Shown here: positions 8,035 through 16,118 of the stretch, piece by piece
How positions within the stretch are numbered: the first letter of the stretch is position 1
Layout of the letters: every line of letters starts with the position of its first letter
From: Verrucomicrobiota bacterium
GTDB taxonomy: Bacteria; Verrucomicrobiota; Verrucomicrobiia; Limisphaerales; J093
Assembly (NCBI GenBank): GCA_012517065.1
Contig: JAAYVR010000075.1
Coordinates: 1 to 41,574, forward strand
DNA length: 41,574 nt
Reading direction: 5' to 3'
Program-made: the position numbers and the translations under genes
The notes under the pieces: generated by a model
The model's input: the letters and a program-made list of their open reading frames with translations, nothing else
The model's database searches: none
What the model was told of the DNA's origin: nothing

Positions 8035-11000
8035 ATGAACGCCGACAGAATCCTTCTGGGACAGGCGACTGTACTCAGGTTCCCGCTCTCATTGATGGCT
8101 GATTGCCGTTTGAGCTTCCCGGCATGGGATGCTGTGGCCAAAACCAACGGCTTGTGCCGCGACAACATCCGCGCGCAGGCCGACATCAGCCCTCAACGAG
8201 GTGCCACGGAAACACAGCTCGCCGTTCGGCAGCCCCTGCCGTATCGGTCTTACGACACCGACGCCTGTCTTGTGCGCCACACCTGCCATCTGCAAGAAGC
8301 CGGCCTCAAACCGGATGAGCCATGGTTTTTCGTCAGCGCACGCAACCTCGGCAATAACCTGCGAATTGTGGCGTGGGCCAAAGGCCGTGGACTTTTTGAG
8401 TTGAATGGCGAAGAAGCAGTGTCAAGCGGCCGGGTTTACACCTGCTTGTGCCAGACCGAATCGGGGTTGGTGATCGACCGCCTGACTTTTTCTTCGAACG
8501 GGCCATTGATTCGCGGGCGGGCGCCAAAGGGATTGCTTTGGGCATGCAGTGGCCAGGAGTTGGTTTGGGACGGAAAACCGAACCCCGTCGAGAAAATCAT
8601 CCCTTACACTTATGATTTGCGGCACGTTTGGCAGATTCCCGTCTCAGAAACACCAGCGAAGGATGGATTGCGGCAGTCGTCCAAAGAACTGGAGGAGATG
8701 ACCGATCTGTTCGTTCAGCTCGGCGATCGCCCGCCCGAGGAAATGGCAAAGGAACTGGTTAGAGTGGCGGCTGAACGCGGGTATGAACGTGCATTTGATT
8801 GTCTTCACAATGCGGTGGGAATTACAAAAGACGGGCGTGAAGCGGTCTTTGTGCAGTGCGTGGGTACATTCGAAGATGTGGCAGGCAGGCTCATTCAGGC
8901 AGGCGCATGGCGCGCCATCGAGCTGGATCAAGGTGGATCGTGTGTGTGGATGGTGAGCGACAGGGAGTGCTCTGATGGACGCGTGTTGGCAGTCAGCCAT
9001 TATTACCGTCCTCGCGGCCTTGCCGCCCTTGTATTCCGATTGAGAAAAATGGATGACTGCGCTGTCATGGGGCGCGGAGAACTGGTTCGCCAAGGCGTGC
9101 TTGAGACAGTCGGAGATGAAACCCTCCCGAGCAAAGACCCGCGCGTCCAGGCGGCGCTCGACATACTAAGGCGGGATGGGCAACTTGATTGGCGGCGAAT
9201 AGCCGACGCGCAGCCGGCACTAAAACGCCGCTATTTTCTTCAGCATCGGGAACGATGGGCAGAAGTGAAGGCGGGCTTCGAGCGGCAGCACGGGGTGCCG
9301 TTGGTTCCGCCATTCGACCTCGACACGGAGGAGTGGCACATTGACCGTCGCATCTCCGAGCGGTACGGGCTGCCCTTTCTGTTCGGGCCGGACATGTACC
9401 AAAAGTTTTCGCAGATCGCAACTGCAGGAGTGCGGCATCTGTGCAATCCGCTGCCTGAGGGCGCATGGGATCCGACGCGCCTTTACAGTGACGCGTTTGT
9501 GGCGGTGCATGCGTGTGCGCTTGCGAAGTTTTTGAAAACCGACATTTACCCGGCCGTGCGCCGTCGGCTGGATCGGCCTGCCAAAGACGTCGCAAGGTTC
9601 GTCGGAACCACCACAGTGCGGCTGGTTGAAGATTTGTTTGGCGGGATGAAGTTTGACGCGGTGGTTCGGCTGCTCAAACGTCAGCCTGTGTTCGTATTGG
9701 CCGGGGAAACACGTCCGCACACTGCGCGTTGGATTGAATTGCAGGCGCGAATCCTTGCAAGCGCAGGCATAACAGTGGTCACGACCAAGGATTACCGAAC
9801 CAGTACTGCGGTCAACATAGTGTCGCTTCTGACCCAGATTCTGGGCGCGAGCGGTGGTGGGATGTGGACTTCGAGCCATAGCTCTGTTGAAACAGGCGGG
9901 TTCAAAATCATGGGGCCAAACGGCGGCCAATTGTTGCCTGAAACCTATGAGGCGCTCGTCCGGTATTGTGTGGAGCACGTTGACCTTGCGATGGGACCGG
10001 GTCTGACGATCAAAGCCCGGCGTGATGATCAGAACATTTTCCGAACCATTACACACGAGCTGAACGGGCGATTGCTCGCGCACGTGCTGAAACCATCGCC
10101 CGCCGAAGTCGAATCCATAAACATGGCCTTGAGCCGCGGCTTTCCGGTCGTCGTCAACAGCGTCAATGGCGCTGGTTACAGGAACTTCGTGGCCTACTTG
10201 CGGGCGATCGGCGTAAGCGCGACGAATCTGCAGCGCATCAGATTTGTGCTGACCTCTGAGGACGGGCCTGAGTCCGGGTTTGTCATCTCCAAAGGCAGAG
10301 ACGGTTTGTTGACCGTCTTGCATGACGGGTCCGATATGACCCGTCTTTCAGCTCTGAAGACCGTGCCTTACCATCGGTTCACCGCGGACATGCCGGTGGG
10401 GACAAAAATCTGGGAGTTGGACAATGACGCAGACCGGTTCACCGTGGGGGAAATCGTCTCGGAGGACGAGGTGGCCAAATGCAAAGAGTTCGCTCTTGAA
10501 GTCGTCGATCTCGGTAATCGCCGCGCCATGGCAAGATACTCGCCAAACAAGAGCTTCCTGACACTCGACCGCATCGATTTCGAACAGGAAATAAAGGCCG
10601 CGCTGGACAAAGGCGACACCACCGTGATCCACCTGCACACGGTCGTTTCAGGCGAAACATGGAAGGAATTCGATCAGGATTTGCGCCGGCGGTATGGTGA
10701 CAAGTACGACTTCGCTTACTGCCGCGTGGGCTTCAAGAACCTCAAGGAAACGCTGGATCGCATCGAAAGCTGGTTCTTTAATTCACGGCAGCGCACCCTG
10801 ACGTTCGTTGACCAAGCCGGAGTAACACACACAATCCGCCGGCGCCGCCGATTGCTTATCCTGAGTCTCGAGGAAGAAAGCGGGGGACGCGGAAGTGGAT
10901 ACCGCACGCCGCTTCGCACCTTGACCATGGAGAAAACGCTGGCATCACCCGAGAAAAGCGCCATCGATTCAGCGAGCGCCACTTTTGCGTATTTTGCCCG

Positions 11001-11670
11001 CCAGTTTTTGAACTGCGACTGCGACCCGCGCGCCGCAGCCTTCAGTCAACTTCATTTGTTGGAAGAAACCCACGCCGAGCATCGGCTGAGAAGCCGCGTG
11101 GACGAGCGCGTTGATGTGCGGTTAACAACCAATGAAGAAATTGGACGGCTAAAGTCCGGCGCCGAATACGCGAGGAGAATGGCCGAGTTGGAGGCAATTC
11201 GAGACAACCAATGCAATTTCTGGTTGTCACTCGCGCGCTGCGTTCAGCTCGAGGGCCAAACCGGTCTTCGCAAGGCCAGACAGGTTCTGAACGAGGTTGT
11301 GCCCGAGTGGACGGAGTTGTGGCAGAGGATGACCAGCGCGCTTTACATGGAAGAGCCCTTGCCTGGCGGACAGTCGAGACCTGAGGGCGCGTACTTCGGT
11401 TTCGAACCCGGCGACCGGATAACCGCCTTGAAATTCCGAGCATCCGCCACGGATATCACATTTGGCTTGAAGTACTATTTCGATTCCGATGGGAAGACGC
11501 CTGCGCCCGAGCTCCGCAAGCAAACATGGGAATTGTTGGGCGAGCGGTTGATTCGCAGAAACCTTTACCCGGTGCTCGAACGTTATGTGGTGCCGTGGGT
11601 TTACCGAAAATCCGAAGCTGAAGTTGCGTTAGTTGACCGCCTTGCTCCGTCTCAGGCGTTGTATCGCTGA
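8035..11670 (+). CDS. Giant fusion: phosphodiester-glycosidase-like domain plus divergent alpha-D-phosphohexomutase
   Basis: This protein has 1211 residues, no signal peptide and no membrane segment, so it is probably cytoplasmic. Residues about 80-345 resemble the NAGPA/DUF2233 phosphodiester-glycosidase fold: NAVGITKDGREAVFVQCVG, then a helix and AIELDQGGSCVWM (Asp298, Gly300-Gly301, Ser302; the family usually has LDGGGSST). Residues about 440-1200 show every phosphohexomutase landmark in order, each slightly altered: ATAGVRHLCNP (462-472); AGETRPH (556-562; usual GxDTRP); the catalytic loop TSSHSS with Ser614 (usual TASHNP); the metal loop DNDADR at 796-801, all three Asp kept; RVGFKNL (897-903); the sugar loop EEESGG (946-951; usual GEESGG); and the phosphate loop FRASATD (1134-1140; usual RPSGTEP). 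Normal phosphohexomutases have 450-600 residues. The start is 6 bases after pheS. Substrate unknown. The mutase homology is confident; the N-terminal assignment is moderate. Confidence 0.75.
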   Translation: MNADRILLGQATVLRFPLSLMADCRLSFPAWDAVAKTNGLCRDNIRAQADISPQRGATETQLAVRQPLPYRSYDTDACLVRHTCHLQEAGLKPDEPWFFVSARNLGNNLRIVAWAKGRGLFELNGEEAVSSGRVYTCLCQTESGLVIDRLTFSSNGPLIRGRAPKGLLWACSGQELVWDGKPNPVEKIIPYTYDLRHVWQIPVSETPAKDGLRQSSKELEEMTDLFVQLGDRPPEEMAKELVRVAAERGYERAFDCLHNAVGITKDGREAVFVQCVGTFEDVAGRLIQAGAWRAIELDQGGSCVWMVSDRECSDGRVLAVSHYYRPRGLAALVFRLRKMDDCAVMGRGELVRQGVLETVGDETLPSKDPRVQAALDILRRDGQLDWRRIADAQPALKRRYFLQHRERWAEVKAGFERQHGVPLVPPFDLDTEEWHIDRRISERYGLPFLFGPDMYQKFSQIATAGVRHLCNPLPEGAWDPTRLYSDAFVAVHACALAKFLKTDIYPAVRRRLDRPAKDVARFVGTTTVRLVEDLFGGMKFDAVVRLLKRQPVFVLAGETRPHTARWIELQARILASAGITVVTTKDYRTSTAVNIVSLLTQILGASGGGMWTSSHSSVETGGFKIMGPNGGQLLPETYEALVRYCVEHVDLAMGPGLTIKARRDDQNIFRTITHELNGRLLAHVLKPSPAEVESINMALSRGFPVVVNSVNGAGYRNFVAYLRAIGVSATNLQRIRFVLTSEDGPESGFVISKGRDGLLTVLHDGSDMTRLSALKTVPYHRFTADMPVGTKIWELDNDADRFTVGEIVSEDEVAKCKEFALEVVDLGNRRAMARYSPNKSFLTLDRIDFEQEIKAALDKGDTTVIHLHTVVSGETWKEFDQDLRRRYGDKYDFAYCRVGFKNLKETLDRIESWFFNSRQRTLTFVDQAGVTHTIRRRRRLLILSLEEESGGRGSGYRTPLRTLTMEKTLASPEKSAIDSASATFAYFARQFLNCDCDPRAAAFSQLHLLEETHAEHRLRSRVDERVDVRLTTNEEIGRLKSGAEYARRMAELEAIRDNQCNFWLSLARCVQLEGQTGLRKARQVLNEVVPEWTELWQRMTSALYMEEPLPGGQSRPEGAYFGFEPGDRITALKFRASATDITFGLKYYFDSDGKTPAPELRKQTWELLGERLIRRNLYPVLERYVVPWVYRKSEAEVALVDRLAPSQALYR

Positions 11671-11998
11671 AGCGTTCAAAAAAAACCGGTTATCGACACT
11701 TCGCCTCAGACCGACCGGCCAGCGCACCGTGTCGGAGAGCCACGCCCTCAACGAACGCGTCAATCTCGCCGCGATCAGTCCGTTGCGCGTGCGCCGAGCC
11801 GACGAGGCTTTCCCCCTTAGCCCGGGGCAACGTATGGCTGCTCCGCTCCGGGAAACGACACGTTCCAGAATCGCACCGCCCTGACGGGCCGAAACCTTGG
11901 ACAGGAGTCACGGGGCGGAGTCGCAGGTCAGGCATCGATCCCCCATGCGGCCGTTCATTCGCCCGGCTTGATCAGGCCAGCGTGATTGACTTGGTTCC

Positions 11999-12245
11999 AA
12001 ATACCGTGTCTGTCCCTCTATTTGTTCAGCCTGCACCAAAACCTCGCCAACACCACTCAACAGTCCTTGGAAACTTCAGGCCTAACGCGCCAATCCCTGC
12101 CCAGCCCGGTTCGACGCGGCCGCCATAATACCGTGTCTGTCCCTCTATTTGTTCGGCGAGCGCCAACCCCTCCTTAACCGCCCGCAACGGTTCTCGGAAA
12201 CTCCAGATGTGACGCTACAATCCCTGTTCAGCCGGCATGAACATA
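11999..12245 (+). repeat. Tandem pair of 127-bp-period repeats, locus 1
   Basis: The core ATACCGTGTCTGTCCCTC followed by TATTTGTTC starts at 12001 and again at 12128, exactly 127 bases apart. The units share blocks such as CCAGCCCGGT...CGACGCGGCC and GGAAACT(T/C)CAG, and the second ends with TTCAGCCGGCATGAAC (12227-12242). The same structure, period and end block recur at 41309-41555. The core reads GGGACAGACAC on the other strand, as in the two-box elements. Confidence 0.75.
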
Positions 12246-12645
12246 ACCCCCCCACCCCCCACTGGGGATTTCACTGTGATCACCAAGCTGACCGAGCGGG
12301 CAATGACGACATGTGAAAACAATCCCCCCTCGCCGATCAGCTTCACCAGGCCTTCGGCATCCCACAACTCCGATCTCTGAAGGCGTTCCTGCCCTCTTTG
12401 CTCGACTTACTCCTCCCAGCCCTTACTCGATTGCCTTCACCTTCAGATCACGTAACACATACATTTAGCGTGGCTCCGCCTCAGACCGAACGTCCGTGTC
12501 GTGCCACAACACCCAACTCAATACTCGCCGTTGTCTGTCTTTGGTTCGCCTCGCTAATATGTGGCCGCGCTGCGGGCACTTTGTTTCTTGGCACAGGAAA
12601 TTCATTTAGCACTCGCCACTACCACGGCCGTGTTTCCCTGCCCTA

Positions 12646-12714
12646 ACCCGGGGATCTCGCCGCCTGACCAGGCCAAGACAACCAATGCTTCATTCCAGTG
12701 AGATTTCAGGGCTG
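12646..12714 (+). repeat. Hairpin repeat H, degenerate copy
   Basis: The left arm ACCCGGGGATCTCGCC and right arm CCAGTGAGATTTCAGGG match the arms of the hairpin family at 5597, 20048, 25913 and 28061, with several substitutions. It lies in a non-coding gap between convergent genes. Confidence 0.45.
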
Positions 12715-12954
12715 GACATGCAGCGACAAAACAGCGGTTTTACCCTGAAGTTTGATTCTGGGTAGTCTCATTACAACCTCCTCAATTTGTCTTGTTCTTC
12801 TCCTCGCAACAGAGCGACACGCTCGCAGCCGGCCTCCCGGCCGACTGCTTGGGCAGGTCCGGGTCAGAACCTCGGGCGCCCAAATAAAGTGTCTGTCCCT
12901 CTATTTCAGGGTAAAATTGCACAACACAATCCGGTAGTCAAACAGGGCTCGTGT

Positions 12955-15405
12955 TTAAAGTGCAATTGCTCGTCTCAACCGCTTGTTTGCAAGCAGCACG
13001 GCGAGGCCGAGCCCGAGCAAAACGTATGTGGAAGGTTCGGGAATCGACGGCACCGTCGCCGGGTCCACTGGCTGCAAGCCGTGCGCTTTGTACTGGTCGG
13101 CTGTTTCGAGAACAACAGCGCCCGTCACCCTCGTGACCAACTGATAGAGCATCGCCAGTTCGGCGGCTTCTTTTGTCTTCCGTTGCGAAATCAAACGTCC
13201 CACCTCGTCGCATGCCCAAAGTCGCACAATGTGTGATGTGGCATTTGTGGTCGCGCTGGCGGGAAACTCCGCGACCTTGGTTCGTTGTGCGACAAGGATT
13301 CTTGAATTCGGCTGCCATGAGCGCAAAAGCCGGTCCAACGTTTCGGGGAGGCTTGTGAACAACGCAACACTCTTGACGCTGCTGATGTCGCTGAGTTGTT
13401 CAAGGATTCTGTTCGGGCCGGACTCTGTTTGCAAAGCCAACAGAACCGGTCCAGGTGCACGCCGTTGATAGCGCTGCCGCAACGGCTCGATACTACTCAA
13501 AAGAATCGGCTGTGGCCCGTGGATCCAGAGCACGACACTATTGGTTTTTTCTGCTGCGGCATCCCACGCCTGTTCCAGAGCGGGCAAGTTGTCTTGTCCG
13601 CCGACCGCCCTGATGTTCGAAATACATTCGGCCAGTTTGGCCCGGAAATCGGCCTCTGTCTTGATGTTTGCCGGACGAACAGCCGTAACAGTGTCGCCTG
13701 CAATGAATACTTCGATCTCAATTCCTTCGGGCATTTTACGAACACAATTCGCAACAGATGGATAGACATGTTCCATTCCAGTGGATGCGTCGATGACCAA
13801 GACAACGCGCTGCGGCGGAGTTGTCGGGACTTCAACCAGCTTCTGGCAAACGACGGTTGTCGGAGACGAGAATGTGTCTCTCGCCCATACCTCTCTGACA
13901 CCAGCGTCGCGTGTTATTCTGATGTTGTGGGCGGAGAGAGCCGAATCGGTCAATTCCCCGCGCAGAGCAAAAACCCCCGGTTTTGGTTGTTCTGCAGCCA
14001 GCGCCCCGTTCTTTGATGTGATTTCGCCCTGCGATTCCACCCAGACTGAGTGACGGAACACGTCGCGGATTGTGAAGTTGCGTTCGGCGAAGTGCGGCCA
14101 TGTCAGCAGCGCATTGGTTTCATCGAGAAGCACCATAGGGCTTGTTATGCCGATGCGGACTTTCATGGTTTTGCCGTCCGGAGGCACTGGAAAGCATTGC
14201 ACCAGTATTCGGTCCGGTCCGCATGTCGTTACAAGAACAGGGTCGCGGCGTTGTCGGATTGCCACCCGTTCATATGCGGTACGGACTTGCGAGCGTGTGC
14301 CGAAGGCTGCCTCCCGCTCTTCATCATTGATCCACAATGTGAGCCTTGAAACGACGCTGCCCGCCGGGAGGATGATCTGAGCGCGTGCTTCTGCCTGCCG
14401 GGGCGAATCATTTCTGAAAACCATTGTCCACTCGGTGTAGGCGGTGGCAGCTTCCGGTTGAATGACAGCATCAATGCGCGAACTCTCGAGGTAAAGCCCG
14501 GTCACGCGAGCGCCGACTCGGTCGCCGCCCTGGTCTCTGTCCCATGACCAATTGGCGAGCTCCCCCCATGCGCCCCGGCCCGTCCGCACAGGCGGCGCAG
14601 GAACACTGTTGAAAGGGCGGCCTGTGACCCTGTAGTAGAGTTCGCGCGCTTTCTCAGGGGTGATGCGATTGCCCATCCCAAGAATCAAGGTGAACATATC
14701 CATGTTGGCGGCCGTTGGCGTACGACCGTAACATTCGCGCAGAATCAGGTCCTCGTCGCCAATCGTTCGCAGCAATCTGAGCGCGCGCCGTTGCGTTGAC
14801 TCCTCGTCGGAGAGAGCCATTTGCATTGCTGAGCGAGTGAGCCAGACCGGCGCACTGGCGGCGATCAACAGCACGCACGCGAAGGTTGCTCCGCGCCAAA
14901 ACCCGGGCAGTCTCTTGTTTGCACAGCCTGTGGCCAGCTTCAATCGTCGGCGCAGCACAAGAGTGGATGCAAGTGCGAGGGCAGGTGCCCAAGGCAACAA
15001 TCCCCATCCGAAAAACACAATGGCGAACAGTCCGGGCAACAAGAGTGGAATGAACAGGAACGTGTAGTACAGCGAGATGGCAAAAGCAAAGCCGTTGGCC
15101 CAGCTCTGGAGAGACAGACGCCACGTCGCCGGGCGCGTGAGACTCCACCACGTCAAACCGTTTATAATCGGCACGCTCGCCACAAGAAGTGCATGCCAAA
15201 AGGATGGCATTGGATCAAAGAATGCACCTGCACACATCCCCGTCAGCAACTCAACCAGAAAGGCAACCGCGGGCAATAGCACCCCGAAGAACAGAGGGAA
15301 AAGAGGCGGTTTACCCCCCCGGGGCAATCGGTGGCGGCTTGTCCTCTGAAGCCGATGAAGTTGCGGGTTGAGTTGGTGTCTGCGGTGGTTCGGGTTGCGG
15401 CGCAC
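12955..15405 (-). CDS. Polytopic membrane VIT/VWA protein with PEP-CTERM tail
   Basis: The frame spans 816 codons; the biologically meaningful part begins near residue 31 (KPPLFPLFFGVLLP), because residues 1-30 are the out-of-frame reading of the upstream HAAS gene. About five or six membrane helices fill residues 34-195. A VIT domain follows at about 320-425 (TEWTMVFRNDSPRQAEAR, LPAGSVVSRLTLWINDEER, VRTAYERV). A von Willebrand A-like domain starts at about 533 with VVLVIDASTGM, a partial MIDAS motif with Asp539. The tail SIPEPSTYVLLGLGL plus a helix and the basic end NKRLRR is a PEP-CTERM sorting signal. It resembles other large VIT-domain proteins with sorting tails. It is last in a padR operon, and its true N-terminus is probably the HAAS-like protein, joined across a G7 run. 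Confidence 0.8.
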   Translation of the reverse strand: MRRNPNHRRHQLNPQLHRLQRTSRHRLPRGGKPPLFPLFFGVLLPAVAFLVELLTGMCAGAFFDPMPSFWHALLVASVPIINGLTWWSLTRPATWRLSLQSWANGFAFAISLYYTFLFIPLLLPGLFAIVFFGWGLLPWAPALALASTLVLRRRLKLATGCANKRLPGFWRGATFACVLLIAASAPVWLTRSAMQMALSDEESTQRRALRLLRTIGDEDLILRECYGRTPTAANMDMFTLILGMGNRITPEKARELYYRVTGRPFNSVPAPPVRTGRGAWGELANWSWDRDQGGDRVGARVTGLYLESSRIDAVIQPEAATAYTEWTMVFRNDSPRQAEARAQIILPAGSVVSRLTLWINDEEREAAFGTRSQVRTAYERVAIRQRRDPVLVTTCGPDRILVQCFPVPPDGKTMKVRIGITSPMVLLDETNALLTWPHFAERNFTIRDVFRHSVWVESQGEITSKNGALAAEQPKPGVFALRGELTDSALSAHNIRITRDAGVREVWARDTFSSPTTVVCQKLVEVPTTPPQRVVLVIDASTGMEHVYPSVANCVRKMPEGIEIEVFIAGDTVTAVRPANIKTEADFRAKLAECISNIRAVGGQDNLPALEQAWDAAAEKTNSVVLWIHGPQPILLSSIEPLRQRYQRRAPGPVLLALQTESGPNRILEQLSDISSVKSVALFTSLPETLDRLLRSWQPNSRILVAQRTKVAEFPASATTNATSHIVRLWACDEVGRLISQRKTKEAAELAMLYQLVTRVTGAVVLETADQYKAHGLQPVDPATVPSIPEPSTYVLLGLGLAVLLANKRLRRAIAL

Positions 15406-15601
15406 CGATTTTCGCCAACAACTGGTTTACGTCCGAGCTCGTGAGAACAGTCAGGTGCGCTGCCGCAGCTTCCTGTTCAATGTGCCGGCGAATGTCTTCG
15501 ATGACCTCGGAGGCATCCGCTCCCGAAGCTTCAAGGCCCGGCCGGATTCGATTGAAGTAATTCTCGAGCTCCTCCTTTGCTGTGTCAGTCCAAGTGATCA
15601 T
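15311..15601 (-). CDS. HAAS-like domain, probably the N-terminal part of the VIT membrane protein
   Basis: This 96-residue frame begins ITWTDTAKEELENYFNRIRP and continues with ADASEVIEDIRRHIEQEA and VNQLLAKIGAP. That helix pattern is typical of the HAAS/DUF1700 signalling domain, usually fused to membrane helices and encoded behind a PadR regulator. Its ATG overlaps the padR stop by ATGA (15598-15601). The frame ends in a Pro/Thr-rich linker and stops just after a run of seven G (plus-strand C at 15314-15320). Removing one G would continue it into KPPLFPLFFGVLLP of the membrane protein. Either the gene is broken, a frameshift or slippage is used, or the base run is miscounted. Confidence 0.75.
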   Translation of the reverse strand: MITWTDTAKEELENYFNRIRPGLEASGADASEVIEDIRRHIEQEAAAAHLTVLTSSDVNQLLAKIGAPQPEPPQTPTQPATSSASEDKPPPIAPGG

Positions 15602-15945
15602 TCAGCGCCTCCTTTGCGACGCAGGATGCCCGTGCCCGCGTTCAATGCGTCAAGGTACTCTCGCATCATTGCAAGGGCTTTGCGTCCCTCGTGGGTTATT
15701 GCGTAGTATTTCCGGGCAGGTCCTTCCGGGGATTCTTCGAGCCAGGTCCGCACGAGACCTTGAACGCGAAGGCGGGACAGGAGGGGATAAAGTGTGCCCT
15801 CGGTAACTCCGAGCCCCGGCAGAGCCGCGAGCGTTTTGACCAGCTCGTATCCGTACCGCTCTTTTTCTGCGAGTGCATTCAACACGCAGAATTCGAGCAG
15901 GCCTTTTCGGACCTGAACCGTCCAGTTATCAAAAAAGTCGCTCAC
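15598..15945 (-). CDS. PadR-family transcriptional regulator
   Basis: This protein has 115 residues from GTG 15945 (SDFFDNWTVQVRKGLLEFCV). The winged helix is clear: CVLNALAEKERYGYELVKTL, then GVTEGTLYPLLSRLRVQGLV and KYYAITHEGRKALAMM, followed by a short C-terminal helix. PadR proteins repress their own operon and often pair with HAAS-domain membrane proteins, as here. An ATG at 16014 would add 23 residues, but those codons cover the predicted -10 box and operator, so the GTG start is preferred. The stop overlaps the next gene by 4 bases. The ligand or signal is unknown. Confidence 0.88.
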   Translation of the reverse strand: MSDFFDNWTVQVRKGLLEFCVLNALAEKERYGYELVKTLAALPGLGVTEGTLYPLLSRLRVQGLVRTWLEESPEGPARKYYAITHEGRKALAMMREYLDALNAGTGILRRKGGAE

Positions 15946-15983
15946 ATCCCAACTGTTAACGGTCGATTCAGAACAACTCGCTC

Positions 15984-16002
15984 TACCTTGCATAGCATAG
16001 TA
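15984..16002. promoter_or_regulatory. Candidate PadR operator (19-bp palindrome) over the padR -10 box
   Basis: The plus strand reads TACCTTGCATAGCATAGTA. The blocks TAC, TGC, GCA and GTA are symmetric about 15993. It covers the predicted -10 hexamer of the padR operon and lies 39 bases ahead of the GTG start. This is the position expected for autorepression; binding is inferred, not shown. Confidence 0.55.
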
Positions 16003-16021
16003 CACGGCATTCAAATGTCAA
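15994..16021 (-). promoter_or_regulatory. Predicted sigma-70 promoter of the padR operon
   Basis: On the minus strand, a perfect TTGACA (16021-16016), 16 bases, then TATGCT (15999-15994). The start of transcription would fall near 15987, inside the palindrome. Confidence 0.65.
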
Positions 16022-16059
16022 ACAGTTTTTCGCTTGTTTCTCACACCGGGCAATTCTGC

Positions 16060-16086
16060 TTGACAAACCGTTCTCATTTGTAAAAT
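16060..16086 (+). promoter_or_regulatory. Possible promoter of the PEP-CTERM propeller gene
   Basis: TTGACA (16060-16065) and TAAAAT (16081-16086) are 15 bases apart, shorter than ideal. They lie about 30 bases before ATG 16119 and are divergent from the padR promoter, only 38 bases away. Confidence 0.4.
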
Positions 16087-16118
16087 TGACGGCGCCTAAA
16101 ACAACTCGAGTGCAAACC

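Larger units (their letters stand above)
11671..12954. other. Gene-free region with repeats
   Basis: About 1.28 kb lies between the convergent giant mutase-like and VIT PEP-CTERM genes. I see no open frame with protein-like composition. It holds a tandem pair of 127-bp repeats (11999-12245), a degenerate hairpin repeat H (12646-12714), a further single GTGTCTGTCCCTCTATTT core at 12889-12906, and C-runs near 12247-12260. The rest shows nothing I can name. Confidence 0.6.

Noticed and set aside
11999-12245. CRISPR array
   Set aside because: The repeat period is 127 bases with only two units, the spacers are themselves similar, and no cas genes are present.
12398-12646. Small open frame with a hydrophobic stretch in the gene-free region
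   Set aside because: Composition is not protein-like, there is no ribosome-binding site and no conserved pattern.
15946-16014. N-terminal extension of PadR from ATG 16014
   Set aside because: These codons coincide with the predicted -10 box and operator, and the added residues do not resemble PadR proteins.
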